Positions 1-11,752 of a stretch of 64,000 nt of DNA are shown here, in pieces. The stretch spans positions 63,728-127,727 of the forward strand of contig NKYR01000033.1 of the NCBI GenBank assembly GCA_003184365.1, given 5' to 3'. The DNA comes from Evernia prunastri. Lineage: Eukaryota > Ascomycota > Lecanoromycetes > Lecanorales > Parmeliaceae. A program made the translations under genes and the position numbers. The first letter of the stretch is position 1. Each line of letters opens with the position of its first letter. The notes beneath the pieces were generated by a model that saw only the letters and a list, made by a program, of their open reading frames with translations, had not been told where the DNA came from and ran no database searches.

Positions 1-1915
1 AGTAAGGAGTACCAGCGTATGGCGTGGGAGGCGCTGAAAAAGAGTATTAATGGGCTGGTCAATAAGGTTAATGTTGGGAATATAAAGAACATTGTGCCAG
101 AGCTGTTTGGAGAGAACCTAATCCGTGGAAAAGGTAAGTCAGGCTGAGACGATGAGTTCCAAAGACTTGCAGTGTATTGATCTCATCACAGGGTTATTTT
201 GCAGAAGTATTCAACGCTCTCAAGCCCAAGCGCTTCCATTCTCTCCTGTGTACGCCGCAATGGTAGCTATAGTCAACACAAAGCTTCCTCAGGTTGGCGA
301 ATTGCTTGTGAAACGTCTAATCGTACAGTTCAAGAAAGCCTTCAAGAGGAACGACAAGCCAGTCTTGCTGGCTTCAACAACCTTTTTGGCACAGCTCACC
401 AACGTACAGGTCTGCCATGAGGTGATAGCGGCGCAGATTCTTTTACTGTTGCTTCACCATCCAACAGACGACTCAGTGGAAATTGCAGTAAATTTAACAA
501 AGGAATGCGGCCAGCATCTCGAGGTGATGAGTCCGGCAATTGCCAACGCAATATTTGACCAGTTCCGGCATATACTGAACGACTCAGACATTGAAACCCG
601 TACACAGTACATGATAGAAGTCCTTTTCCAGGTTCGTAAGGACAAATACAAGGATAACGTCAGCGTCCCCGAAGACTTGGACCTAGTGGAAGAAGAGGAT
701 CAAATCACCCATCGAATTGGCCTAGACGATGACTTGGATGTCGAGGATGGTCTTAACATCTTCAAATACGACGCTCAATTTGAGGAATACGAAGAAGCTT
801 ATAGGAACCTCAAATCAGAGATCCTTGGGGAAGCCGATGGAGAAGAAGATGACGAGTATGAAAGCGGTTCTGGCTCTGAGAGCGGCCCAGAGGAGATTGC
901 AGAACGAGAATTGGAAATCAAGGATCAAACAAATACCGATCTGGTCAACCTCCGTAGGACCATATATTTGACGATCATGAGCTCCATTGACTTTGAAGAA
1001 GCCTGTCACAAACTTATGAAGATCACTTTACCGGCCGGGCAAGAATCCGAGCTTCCAAGCATGATCGTGGAATGCTGCAGTCAGGAGAAAACCTACTCCA
1101 AGTTCTTCGGTCTATTGGGTGAACGATTTGCAAAGCTCAATCGCCTTTGGGCCGGTGAATTTGAAGCAAGCTTTGAGCATTATTTCAGCACAATTCATCG
1201 CTTCGAGACCAACAGACTTCGCAACATCGCTCGGTTTTGGGGCCACATGCTCTCAAGCGACGCGACTGGATGGCATGTACTGTCCATCATTCACCTGAAC
1301 GAAGATGAAACGACGAGCAGTAGTCGCATATTCATCAAGATTCTGATTCAAGATCTGGCTGAAGCTCTCGGCATGGCAAAACTCCAAACCCGCCTCAAGG
1401 ATCCCCTTGAACGCCCTTACTTCGAAGGATTGTTTCCGCTGGACAATCCTCGCAACACACGTTTCTCCATCAACTATTTTACTAGCATTGGGATGGGTGG
1501 ACTGACAGAGGAGATGAGAGAGCATCTGAAGAGCGTTCCCAAGCCTGCCGCGGTGATAGCACCCCCGGAACCGGAGTCAGACTCGGAAAGTTCAGTGTCC
1601 AGCTATTCGTCGTATTCGTCGTATACTGCTTCCTCGCGGTCAAGATCACGTTCACCATCTCGCTCGCGTACAGCACGGCGCCGTCAGTTCTCACCAAGCC
1701 GTTCTCGAACACCTCCACGGAGGGACTCGAGTAGGGGTAGAGAGCGACGAACACCGCCTAGACGTGGCGCTGGCCGAGCAAGATCTTTTACACCTTCCGA
1801 TGTCTCTCGTTCACCTTCGCCTAGAAGAGAACGCAGGAGGCGAAGCCCGTCATACTCATCTCGCAGCCGCACACCCCCTCCTAGATCAGATCGTCGTCGC
1901 AGAAGCTACAGTTGA
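1..1915 (+). CDS. cwc22: Pre-mRNA-splicing factor CWC22, 3' part
   Basis: CWC22 is a spliceosome component that in animals recruits eIF4A3 for exon-junction-complex deposition. The gene enters from the left edge, so the N-terminus and most of the MIF4G domain are missing. Exon 1 runs to 133; an intron 134-191 (GTAAGT...CACAG) joins it to 192-1915. The junction restores the family motif RGKGLFCRS, which fixes the phase. About 618 residues are visible. They hold the end of MIF4G (NDKPVLLASTTFLAQL, HPTDDSVEIAVNLTKECG), an acidic linker, an MA3 domain (from about TNTDLVNLRRTIYLTI to RNIARFWGHML), and a long Ser/Arg-rich tail with many RS and SRSR pairs, typical of fungal and animal CWC22. The identification rests on recalled family sequence and is firm. 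Confidence 0.93.
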
Positions 1916-2689
1916 AGTGAGGGTATTGGCCGAGAATAAATGATCCTCAGCTGGTTAGAGGCTTAGAAGGGTCTGTGGAAATCGATGGTCTTGATTTTAC
2001 GGTCAAAGGTACAAGACGAACGTGTAATCTCACGTCTATCAAGATCCAGATAGAACGCTACCCATGCAAGAAGTACGTATATGCCCTTGTCGATGAGACC
2101 ACGTTCGACTGTTTGGTGACAACAGCATTTTTTATGCTTGACTAGGGCAAAGCCCTACCAAGCCCCTGAAAATACCGAGTACTTGTCCCACCCCCACTAA
2201 GCCCAGGTTTCTAGCAACCAAGCCCTCAAAGCTTCATCTACCTACCGCCCAGATTGAACACCCTTTTGTATTATAGTAGAGACCTGCAGCTCTCAGAGTC
2301 GCGTTTTCCGGTCAGCTTTTCCTTTGCATGTTCCTTGGTTCTTGCGCGCCGCTGAGCTCCAGCTCTTACTCTACGAGAACCCCGCTACCCCACGCCATCG
2401 CCGGAAACAGTGTTGCAGCTCCGGGAGCTTCACCAGTCTTCTCAACTCACCCTATTTGCTTGCATGAAGACACATCCTGTTCCTTGCAATTACCAAGTGA
2501 ACTCATTTGTCACACCTGTTACTGTCACCAGGTTAATTCAGGCACCAGCTTTTTTGGGTCAGGTGTACCGGCATCAGCTGTTCGTTTCCGGGAAATCGAA
2601 AACGACGAGCAATTTCTCTCTTCATTTCGGAGCTCATGAGCAACACGCCTTTACGCATCTCATACTCCGATTCTCTCTCTGCTAGTTGA
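1916..2689. other. Intergenic: cwc22 3' end and upstream of BCAS3 gene
   Basis: There is no supportable gene. The part from about 2280 to 2690 is rich in C and T and in short open frames, and probably holds the promoter and 5' leader of the next gene. A 103-codon frame at 2328-2639 has low-complexity composition and no recognisable family, so it was not called. Confidence 0.5.
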
Positions 2690-5600
2690 ATGCCCCCATC
2701 TTCAGACCAAGCGTCAAGCCAACAGCAGCCGGCTGGTGAGATCGGTTCCTTCTTTCAAGAAGAAGCTCCAAGAAGGCGCTCGCCAAGTCGCAAGGGCCAG
2801 GGAAAGAGTCGGAAGAAGAATGAAAGCGGAGGAGAGAATGCGGAGAGGTCGCATAGGGGTTTGCCCCAAGGGTTGTAAGTCGGAATCAAATGCCGACAGC
2901 GTGCGCAGCAGGGGACGGCTTTGTCAAACATGAGGGAATCACGCTGACTGGTCTGCGGATCTAAGGACCTCTCCTCCATCTATCCTCTCACAACTGCATG
3001 CTTCCATGCCTCCTCCTCCTCCTCCTGCACTCTCCAACGGTGTCCCATCTCCTCGTTTAGAAGCTTGGGATACTTCCTCGCCCACACGTCCATCAGACAT
3101 ACCTATTCAAACTACAACGGAATGGGCTCAGAACATTCCATATGGTCGCAGTCCTCCGGAAGAGTACAGTAACGGAATGAGCCAGGCCGGGTCTCCCCCG
3201 CGATACCGCCCACCTCTTGATCCCGAGCTTCGAGGAGGATTCTCACACATCTCTCCTCCAACCTCGCCAAAAGCTGCCCACCGCCAGCCTATACAGCGGA
3301 CAAATGGATCTCCGAGCTTTGGCGACTACATTGGTTTATCTCCTCCCAAAAGGAGGCGTCCGTCCATGAACTCCCAGAATTCCCATTATCCACCGGCACC
3401 TCACCATCAGCAAGCGCATTACTACACAGCCCCAGGAATCGATTTAGGTCATCCTCAACCGGTATCGGAAGGACACGTGCCCGGAGAAGGTTTTTGCTGC
3501 GTTTTCGACAGTCTCTCGCCTTCTGGGCACGAAACTTCCGGAAATACAGAAAATGTCCTGCTAGTGGGTTTTGACAATGGCCTGAATATCTATCACATTG
3601 GTAAGAAACGTTTCGACACTATTGGTCGCCTGGAGGGTCTTCGAGGATCTGTGATCGGTGCCAAAATAATCCACTCTCCGTGCATTAGTGACCGGCCGCT
3701 CCAGCCATTGGTTGCTGTTATTGTTCATGGTCCATATACGTTATCCGGTGCTCCAGGAACCAATGCGGTAGTTGAAGAATTTGAACCTTCGAGATCGGAG
3801 ATACAAGCTCTGCAGGCGGCAGCCATAACTCATTATCAGACTACCGTGGAAATTCATTCGCTGAGGAATGGACAGCATATAGGAACGCTATTCAAGAGTC
3901 CGAAGGTCGAGATCAAAGGCGAGTTTACGCATACTACCGTGCCTCCTCCTGTAGGAGATCTGAGTATTCAAGCGAAAGGAAGATTTTGCATAATCAGCTC
4001 GGGAATCAGTGGGGAAGTCTTCATCTTCGAGAGAAGTCTCCATGGAAGTGCCGAGACGTCAGCATCCTTCAAATATTTGGGCAAGGTCTGGACACGAACG
4101 GGATCACGAAAGACTCGCAGTGTGTCTACTTCTTCCACCGAATCCGGTCCCGCACGGTTGCATGACTATGACGCACTTGCTGCAGGTACCCGCAGACCCA
4201 ACGCCACAATTTCTGCTCTGAGTAACAGATGGCTTGCTGTCGCGCCACCCTCCTCCTCGGCGCAGAGCACCCTCCACGGAGAAGTTGAGCCCGACAGCTT
4301 GGGTCACAAGGCCCCCGGAGTCAGCTCCCATGCACCCTTGGCGGAGCCACAAATATCCTGTGATCTTGACACCATAGAAGGCGAAGGGTTGATTAACAAA
4401 GCGGCTAGGGATATTGCCCAGGGATTCTTGAAGACCGCTCAATGGGTTGGGCTTGAAGGAAAGCAAGCATGGAGTAATTACTGGTCCAAATCGTCCGAAC
4501 AAAGTCAGCAAGGCTCTGCAGGCCGTCCATCGAACCCTACGTTATCAGCGCTGCCAAATCAGCAGAGCTTTCCTCCTACTCATGCACAGGACCGTCCAGT
4601 TAGCCGAGCAAAGAATTGGCCCGCGCTGGTGTCAATTTTAGATCTAGAAAAACTCTCAAAGAATCAGCAATCAAAGTCGGCCTCGCTTTTGCAGCCGCTG
4701 GCGACTTTCTCCCTACCGTCCGGATGTAGCCTGCTCTCATTTTCTCCAAATGGCCTGCACTTGTTGACGGCAAGTGCAAAGGGGGATGTTGAGCATGTCT
4801 GGGACTTGATGCGCATGGTGCACGGGGAAACTGGACGTGCAGGAGATCCTGAGGCATCTCCAAAAGGTCCCAGTGTTCGCCAAATTGCAAAGATAACTCG
4901 AATGACAGAGGCCAGGATAGTGGACGTGGTCTGGACCGAACCCAGAGGCGATCGACTAGCTATTATCACCGACAGAGGCACTGTTCACATCAATGATCTA
5001 CCAACATCCGCATTCCTTTGGCCACCACCTCGTCGGATTCCACCCAATCCTACTGCCGCAAGCAACTTGAGTGCGACTAGTGCTAAGAACGACGACCCCG
5101 CGAGACCTGTATCGGCTGGCGCTGGCAATACGTTTTCTTCTGCCTTCGGCATGTTTACTGGCAAGACGCAACCTATCCTTGACGTTGTTCGTGGGCGCCG
5201 TCCAAGCATAGGAAGTAGCTTCTCAGGATTTGGCGGTATGGCATTGACTGCCGGGATTGGCGCCAAAAGTGGGCGAGCTGTGGCGGCTGGCTTCAACCGG
5301 TCTGTCGGTGCAGCGGCGGCTGGCACCGTTAACACACTTCGCCACCTAGGCGAGAATCGTTTAGCCTTACCAAGCTCACAGAGTGCTGTGGCCCCCGGTT
5401 GCGTCCGATGGCTCAGTGGAAAGGGTCTCGGTCGTATCGCTATCACAGGCGGTGGTGTTGTACGGATTTACAGTATTCGCCAAAGCAGCAACTCCAAAGT
5501 TCGTCAGCGACGGCCCTCAGTCTTTGGCAATCGACCAGTCGAGTTCAGTCTTCCAAAAGAACCAGCTCCAACTCAGCATATCACGATTGACAGGTTTGGC

Positions 5601-6098
5601 AATTCTCGATCAACGCCTGAGCCTTCAACAACTCGTGGCTCGTTCTGGCTGCCACAGTCTGCCTTAGCAGAGACATCGACCTCGAAACTCGAAACACATC
5701 CTCTGTCTTATGCTGAACTTGACACAAGTCTAGCCTACCAGCCCTTCCACACGGACCGTCGCGTCAATCTCTACGTCTATAACGAGGAGGTTACATCTGC
5801 CGATTCCTCTAACACTCGCGGGACAAATACCTGGGTATTTGGAGAGCCTATTTCCGCTACCAAGATCAGCGTCGGTTCTACCGGCCACGAGGATGACGAC
5901 GCAGATTTGGGACATCCTACGACGTCGCGGATGGAGAATGTGATTAGCATGAAAGGCAATGCAGATGAGGGTCAGCAAATCATCGTTACGACGCGACGAA
6001 AACGCAGTACGAAAGATGAAGGCACAGTGGCGGGCGCAGAAGAAGAGATCTTCGAGGACGATTGCGAAATCTTGGATTTTGTGGAAGACAGGGTGTGA
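2690..6098 (+). CDS. BCAS3-domain WD-repeat protein
   Basis: The large frame from 3006 encodes a WD40-like propeller and, near the C-terminus, a BCAS3-type segment (VRWLSGKGLGRIAITGGGVVRIYS). Animal BCAS3 acts with PHAF1 at autophagosome-forming membranes and binds phosphoinositides; the role of the fungal homologues is not settled. I propose an upstream exon: 2690-2874, intron 2875-2965 (GTAAGTC donor, CTGAC branch site at about 2944, CTAAG acceptor), then 2966-6098. The frame is open through the junction and continues into the ATG at 3006, giving 1105 residues with a basic N-terminus (RRRSPSRKGQGKSRKK). If translation instead starts at 3006 the product has 1030 residues. Neither ATG has a purine at -3. 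Blade repeats include LLVGFDNGLNIYHIG and LSFSPNGLHLLTASAKGDVEHVWDL. The C-terminus is acidic. Family call is good; start is uncertain. Confidence 0.8.
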
Positions 6099-7373
6099 AT
6101 AACATGGCGTTGGAGTTCTATGCATGGAAAGAGGGGGGCTGCTAGGTCATATCATGCAACGGTCGTTGGTGGTCCTTTTTTTTTCGAAGAGGAATAGATG
6201 GAATGTATGATCTAGGGTGCATAGGTCATGTCAAGTGCAGTTCAACGTCACTGTAGAATTGTTATTCAGATACACATGGTTCAACTTATCAGAAAGAAGA
6301 TGACTATCAACAAAGTCATACCTAGTCATGAATTCCAAGTACCATCCGTTTTTATCTTGGTCTTCTCAATCTCCGTCAAGCTCTGCATTTGTGTCGTTTA
6401 CCCTCCCTGCCAATCGGACGAAAGATGCATGCATGCCCCGTGCTCCCCACCATTCGTCCTGCATGGCCTCTTCAGCGGTTCAACCCGTTAACCCAGGCGC
6501 ACAAAGCGCAAGCAGCAGAGCCGCATCCTACATTTAGAATTTTAGACTCTCCGTCGCCTTTTGCATTCGCCTCATAAAGTAAATCAAGTAATCGATAGGA
6601 CCGTCGCTTCTACGCGTATCATCATCGCCCCGCCAGCCGCGGGACGGCAGACGGACATGATGTCTCGGAGACTCAGACAAGGCACCGATTGCCTTAATGT
6701 CGGACACGCACGGGGAGATTTGTTTTGAGTTGAGCGCATATTTACGGAGGACGCATGCACGGTAGAGAACCTTAGGTATCTTTCAGGCACCTTCCCGGAC
6801 TGCACGCATCACCTGGCACCAACACAGGAAATGCAGCACCATTTCTTCCCATCGATGCTCGGCCGAGGACGGCTCAGTGTGAGTTGAGCGGATGTATGTC
6901 CGCACACAATCTTTGCCTCCTTCGCGCCGGCGTCCTACCTTAGTCCCAAAGGCTAACAAGTTAGCGCTGGAACTAAGCTCAAAAAAGTCTAGATCGCTTC
7001 GCGGACTTTTGTTGTAGGACGCCTGCTCCAGAAACCCCGTTTTTATCCAAAACGAGCTTCGTGTCAACAAATTTTTGAATCAATCACAGATCCATCAATT
7101 CTCATCAAAACCACTTAGAAATATATACTACGACGCGTAGAATTATATAGCGAATTCGTTAGTAACAAAATCTAACTCCCTACGGCAATATCCCGCGTTG
7201 TATACCTTACTAACCTTCGAGGACAGTTGACACCAGACCTATTACGTTCCCTATCTAAATGACCTAACCAACGGGTTACCTCTTTCCGGCAACGGGTCTC
7301 GGCGCTAGATTTCCTATCTCTCAGCGTCCGAGACCCTCCAAACACGGCATTCAAATCGAATTATCAATGATAG

Positions 7374-7558
7374 AAAGGGGGGGAGCATGTTGATCAAAAG
7401 TCCTAAACATGCCAAGACTTTTCGGATCCGGACCCGGACCCGGACCCGATAGCCAAACTTGGGCCATCTTCCGAATATTACTATAAATTTCAGTATTCTA
7501 ACTAGGGCAGTCGATTTTCGCTGTAGGCTTGGCATATTTAGAATAGAATACAAGAAAC
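7374..7558 (+). mobile_element. Possible copia-type LTR fragment with polypurine tract
   Basis: A purine tract (GAAAGGGGGGGAGC, about 7374) is followed directly by TGTTGATCAAAAGTCC at about 7387. This is the order of a polypurine tract and the start of a 3' LTR in Ty1/copia elements. A possible LTR end, ...CAAGAAACA, lies at about 7558, giving roughly 170 bp bounded by TG and CA. Inside are three tandem GGACCC units at about 7430-7448. The preceding 300 bp are stop-ridden in all frames, so any polyprotein would be decayed. No second LTR is visible in the window. The call rests on pattern only. Confidence 0.35.
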
Positions 7559-7640
7559 AGGGGGTTTTTGGTGCAGACCCCCTGCGGGGACCGACTCACT
7601 ATGCAGCTAAAAATTAAAGTCACGGTCTAAGCAGGGGGTC
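7559..7640. repeat. Short hairpin with related downstream copy
   Basis: CAGGGGGT and ACCCCCTG form an 8-bp inverted repeat separated by about 10 bases, just after the putative LTR end. A related GCAGGGGGTC recurs at about 7631. This could be the terminal inverted repeat of a small DNA element, or chance G/C-rich pairing. Confidence 0.25.
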
Positions 7641-9426
7641 GAAAGCTAATGGAGACAACACAATCTTTATCCGTTGTCGCTAGGGTCTCCTGCCCTACTC
7701 TAAGTTTCTACGCCTTTGTCACATGCACTTTTACCTCGCTCTCCCATTTTCTGTGTCGTCCATCTTATCCAGCTAAGGAGAGCAGAACATCTAATAAACG
7801 AAAGTCGAGACGACTCGTACGTTTCCCAGCGGGACTTTGCAGATAATCTATGCGACCACGACTACTACACCACGTACGCTTGATCCTTCATAAGATTTAG
7901 GCATACAAACGAAACAAACAGTTAACAGAAAGATTATTATACGATAGGAACATACCGTACCTTAAGTTGAATTACCGCCAAAAGTCAACGTTGATCGAAG
8001 CCACGGCCAACAAGCCTGCTGACAGCCAAACACGGACCAACCGTGATTAAATACAAGGAAGGCTGCGGCACGACAGCCTTGTGAAAAGAGATGGCCGTCT
8101 CGTATTATTAATATGCTAGTAGGGGGAAAATCGACGCGATATGAAAGGACCAACACAAGGAATTAATCTACTGTACGAGTTCGTACGTATCCTGCCGAGC
8201 CTCAACGGGTCCTCCTGGATCGAGAACAGGGATCAGCCAGGGGAAATGAACAGGGCCAGAGTTTATCAAACATGCAGAATGCTGCGGCTCAATCATCTTT
8301 AACCTCACGTTGTACAGAGGTGTCAATGCCAGCAACGTTCTTGGAAATGATTCTCCTCCAAGCCAAGCAGTCGGCTCTTTTGCGAGTGTGAGAAGTGTGC
8401 GACAAGAAGCCTGGGTCCATGTATATTCTTGTGCCCTTGACTTCCCTGACTGAACCCTTGGACCTTGCCTTGCGGGACGCCTCTAAGCCCCTAAGGCAAG
8501 CCGCAAGCCACGATATTCATGGACGGCATGAACGGCGTGGACAGCGTGGACACTAGAAGTGCCTAAGAGGTTAGGGAGATACTAATCAAAAACTAAACAA
8601 AATAAAAGCAGTCAAAGCTAACAAACCTCCCACGAAAAGAGGCCGATTTCTACAAGCTAGGCTTAAGCTACCGTTACATCTGAAAATCCACCCAAACATT
8701 ATCCGTCCGAAAAGCTCGGATTTTCTGCATCGTGCATGAAAATACCATGGAGTAAGCACCCAAAAACATGCGTCCTAACTTTTTCCTAACTCTCCTAACT
8801 CTCTTGACTGTCCTAAGCGCATAACGCTCAGCCGTGTTGTCTAAACTCAATCGGTCTAATCTCCATCAAGTTCCTGCAGGCATACAACTCGGGCTTCTCC
8901 ACCAACATGGACAGGACAATACTATTAACCTTCTTTAACTTTGTGCCCTCTTCCCTTTTTCATCAAGTCCTCGCTCTTTTTATATCCAGCTCTTCCTCTA
9001 CCAATAATAATCAAAACACCACATTCATGTCCATGTGAACGCCTCCATCATACCTAAAGGCCAACTCAAGTCACTCTTTTCACTTGCAATTTGATCAAAA
9101 ACCAATATCACAGCGGGAAGGAACAAGTCTTCAGCCAGATCCTTCTTACATCTCATCCCCAATCAATAATACGGGACATTGTATTTAATATCAGTGGCAA
9201 CCCTCGAACCTACAGCTTCACACCTCCGGGTCGATAGAAGACTGCTGTTTGGCAGCGACGGGGTGGCAATGCTGGAATTGCGGTATATGCAACACCCATC
9301 ATGAATCGATCTGAACATCACCGAGATCGAAGACTCCAACATGGCTACGACGTCTCTTTCACACCAGTTCTGTCCCTACCTTATCACGCATGGTGCAGAA
9401 TGCGAAACCTGCAGCCACCGGCGATA

Positions 9427-10659
9427 ATGACAACACCACACACAAGACCTCGACCGGGTCGGCGGCGGCTTTCCATGCAAATTCTACCGCTCAGCTTGAC
9501 TCAGATTTTGCTCTTCACGAGCATAATTCTGTCGGTACTGTGCATGCCAACAGAGGCAGCTGAACGTCCAGGTTCACAAAGTCGAGCCGTAAAAGGCCAA
9601 TTCGTGGACGGAAGGATAATGTTCGACCACAATGCCGCGCCACTTCCAGTTTTGCACCGTCGGGACGACCCAGCAAGCACAGATACTGCGTCAGCAACTA
9701 CAGCTCCCGAGGCCGTAGCGACTTCCTCGAGTTCTGACCCTTCAACCACCACCACCTCCTCACTCCCAAGGGCTTTTGACGGAGGCTTTGGCACCAATTA
9801 CACCCAACCCAGCTGTCCCACCTTCCTCCGCTCCATGGTGAACAATGACACCTTCATCTCTTGCGTGCCCTTCAGCCTCCTGCTCCAAGTACGTCACCTC
9901 CCAATGCCCTCTTCATCCCCCCCCCAAAAAGAAGAGCACTCGAAACCTTCCCACCCCCCCTACACCACCGAAAACTAACTGACACTTCTCTAGAACTCCA
10001 TGTCCTTCTTCGACGCCACCCGTTCCCTCTCCACCATCACCGCCGTCCTCGACGCCTCCTGCTCCGCCGTCTTCCCCACCTGCTCCGCCCTCATGTCCTC
10101 CTTCGCCCAGACCCTCCGCTCCTCGAGCGCCTGCCAGGACGACTACGAGAGCGAAAACCCTCAAGTACGCCAAGCCTACGCCGGCCTCCTCGCCTACGAC
10201 GTCTCGTACAACGCCTCCTGCCTGAAGGACAACAACACCAACAGCAACACCAACGACAACGACAACACCAACTACTGCTTCGCCAACACGGTCACAAACG
10301 TCAGCTCCCCGACCGACAGCTACGTCTACTACCTGCCCCTGGGCATCCCCTTGCCCTCGGGCAGCCAGCCGACCTGCGACGCCTGCCTCGCCTCCACCAT
10401 GGCCGTCTTCGCCGCGGGGGCCTCGAACCGGAGCCAGCCGCTGAACCTCGACTACGTCGAGTCGGCCACCCGCGTCAACATCATGTGCGGGCCGTCGTTC
10501 GTCAACGCCAGCGTGCCCAACGCCGGCTCCGGCGACGGGGGGGCGGGCGGGGCGGGGGGGAAGAAGAAGTCCGCTGCGCCGCGGGGTGGTGGTGGTGCCG
10601 CTGTTAAGTCGTGGATGGGCGCGCTGGTCTTGGCTGCTGGGTTGGTGGCGGTTTTGTGA
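9427..10659 (+). CDS. Secreted GPI-anchored surface protein (DUF7729-like)
   Basis: This is a predicted wall or membrane surface protein of unknown function. The exons are up to 9888 and 9994-10659. The intron 9889-9993 has a GTACGT donor, a CTAAC branch site and a CTAG acceptor, and both sides are in phase 0. The frame is open back to ATG 9301, but I prefer ATG 9427 because it has A at -3 and places the hydrophobic signal segment (LTQILLFTSIILSVLCM) near the N-terminus. That gives 375 residues; starting at 9301 gives 417. After the signal come a Ser/Thr-rich linker, a cysteine-containing domain (SCPTFLRSMVNNDTFISC; CSAVFPTC; CDACLASTM) with many N-glycosylation sequons, a Gly-rich stretch, and a C-terminal hydrophobic tail (MGALVLAAGLVAVL) that fits a GPI signal. 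Exon 2 is strongly C-rich on the coding strand. Confidence 0.75.
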
Positions 10660-10713
10660 TCTGGTTGGAAGGAAGGTGCAAGGTGTACCAATGGCCAACC
10701 GATTCATACACAA

Positions 10714-10745
<32 letters not shown>

Positions 10746-11752
10746 CCCGAATCATCTCGCGACGATGTCGGACGCTTTCTGTATATATCTGCTTTCTTCC
10801 TGCACAGGGGGTTTTCTAGCGTTGGCGCCGGCGGATTTTGCCTACTATTCTTCTTCTTCTTCATATTCTTCCTTTTCTTCTGCCTCCGTCTCATCCTTCC
10901 GCTTCCTCCTCGAATTCTTCTTCCTCTTCTTCCTCTTCTTCGACACACCATCTATCCTCGGGACATACTGGCTGTACGTATGTACGCATTCAAATTGGGA
11001 AAAAAAAAGCGGCCTTTTTCTTTCTGGAAGCGGGAAGGATTGAAAGAAAGAAAAAAAGAAAGAAGGAGAAAGGAGAGATGATGGACGAGGCTTTGTATAT
11101 AGACTTTATACCTGACTGATATATATTCCAATCAAGATATACCTTTGACTATCCATCCGATCAAATCAATCATAAAATCGTACCGCACACAAAAAGAAAA
11201 GCAGAAGAAAAAACCCCCTACAAAAGATGCACACAACACCACACGACAGGCTGACTCGAATATACCATCTCTCGACGAGGAGGAGTATATCCACCCGATT
11301 ATTAATAAATAATCTTACAAATACAGCGCACAGTCACGCGGCGCTCTTACTCTCTCTCCCCTTCTCTCTCACACGATACTTTTATGTATACAGCGATTCA
11401 AACCATTCGAACCATTTGATAAGGCATAGCCAAACTCCTCTCTCTCTCTCTAAGAATGCCAACTCCCTTGCCCCCAATCCCAAACCGCCTGATGATAAGC
11501 AAGCCGGCCCTGGCTTCAGGACCCCAGCTTCGAAGGAAGCAGGTAAGCATGCATGCAAGAAGCCAGCCGGCTTTCGGGAAATCGCAATAGCAGAAAAGCG
11601 TAGAAAACGCGTAGCATGTAACGCCCCCCATATCAGCATGCCCCCGCATTCCCAGCGTCGCCGGCATTAAAAAAACGCCCCTTTCCCGCCGTGTAGGATA
11701 AATCATGGTTCGCAAGCAAAGATGCGTGGGTTGGGCACGACGCCCATCCTTT
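10660..11752. other. Intergenic, low-complexity between convergent genes
   Basis: No gene is supported. The stretch holds a CA/TA microsatellite, a TTC/TCC-rich run at about 10845-10945, and an A/G-rich run at about 11000-11080. It is the shared 3' region of the surface-protein gene and the bHLH gene. The longer open frames here are translations of simple repeats. Confidence 0.5.
10711..10746. repeat. (CA)n(TA)n microsatellite
   Basis: An uninterrupted CA run of about 12 units passes directly into about five TA units, 50 bp downstream of the stop codon of the surface-protein gene, probably within its 3' UTR. Confidence 0.85.

Larger units (their letters stand above)
6099..9300. other. Gene-poor 3.2-kb stretch
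   Basis: All open frames here are short, overlap on both strands and have no family I recognise. From about 7080 to 7170 the DNA is rich in A and T. A probable LTR fragment lies at 7374-7558 and is listed separately. Around 8977 there is a TTTTATAT box followed by a pyrimidine-rich run, which could serve the surface-protein gene that follows. The stretch looks like a promoter region plus decayed mobile DNA. Confidence 0.5.

Noticed and set aside
5383..5667. Frames opposite and overlapping the BCAS3-domain gene
   Set aside because: Shadows of a well-supported coding frame.
9861..10755. Frames of 248 and 280 codons overlapping the surface-protein exon 2
   Set aside because: They are out-of-frame shadows caused by the C-rich composition of that exon; they contain only Arg, His, Pro or Gly, Val runs.
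10604..11119. Several open frames of 77 to 156 codons around 10.6-11.1 kb
   Set aside because: They are translations of the CA/TA and TTC simple repeats and occur on both strands.
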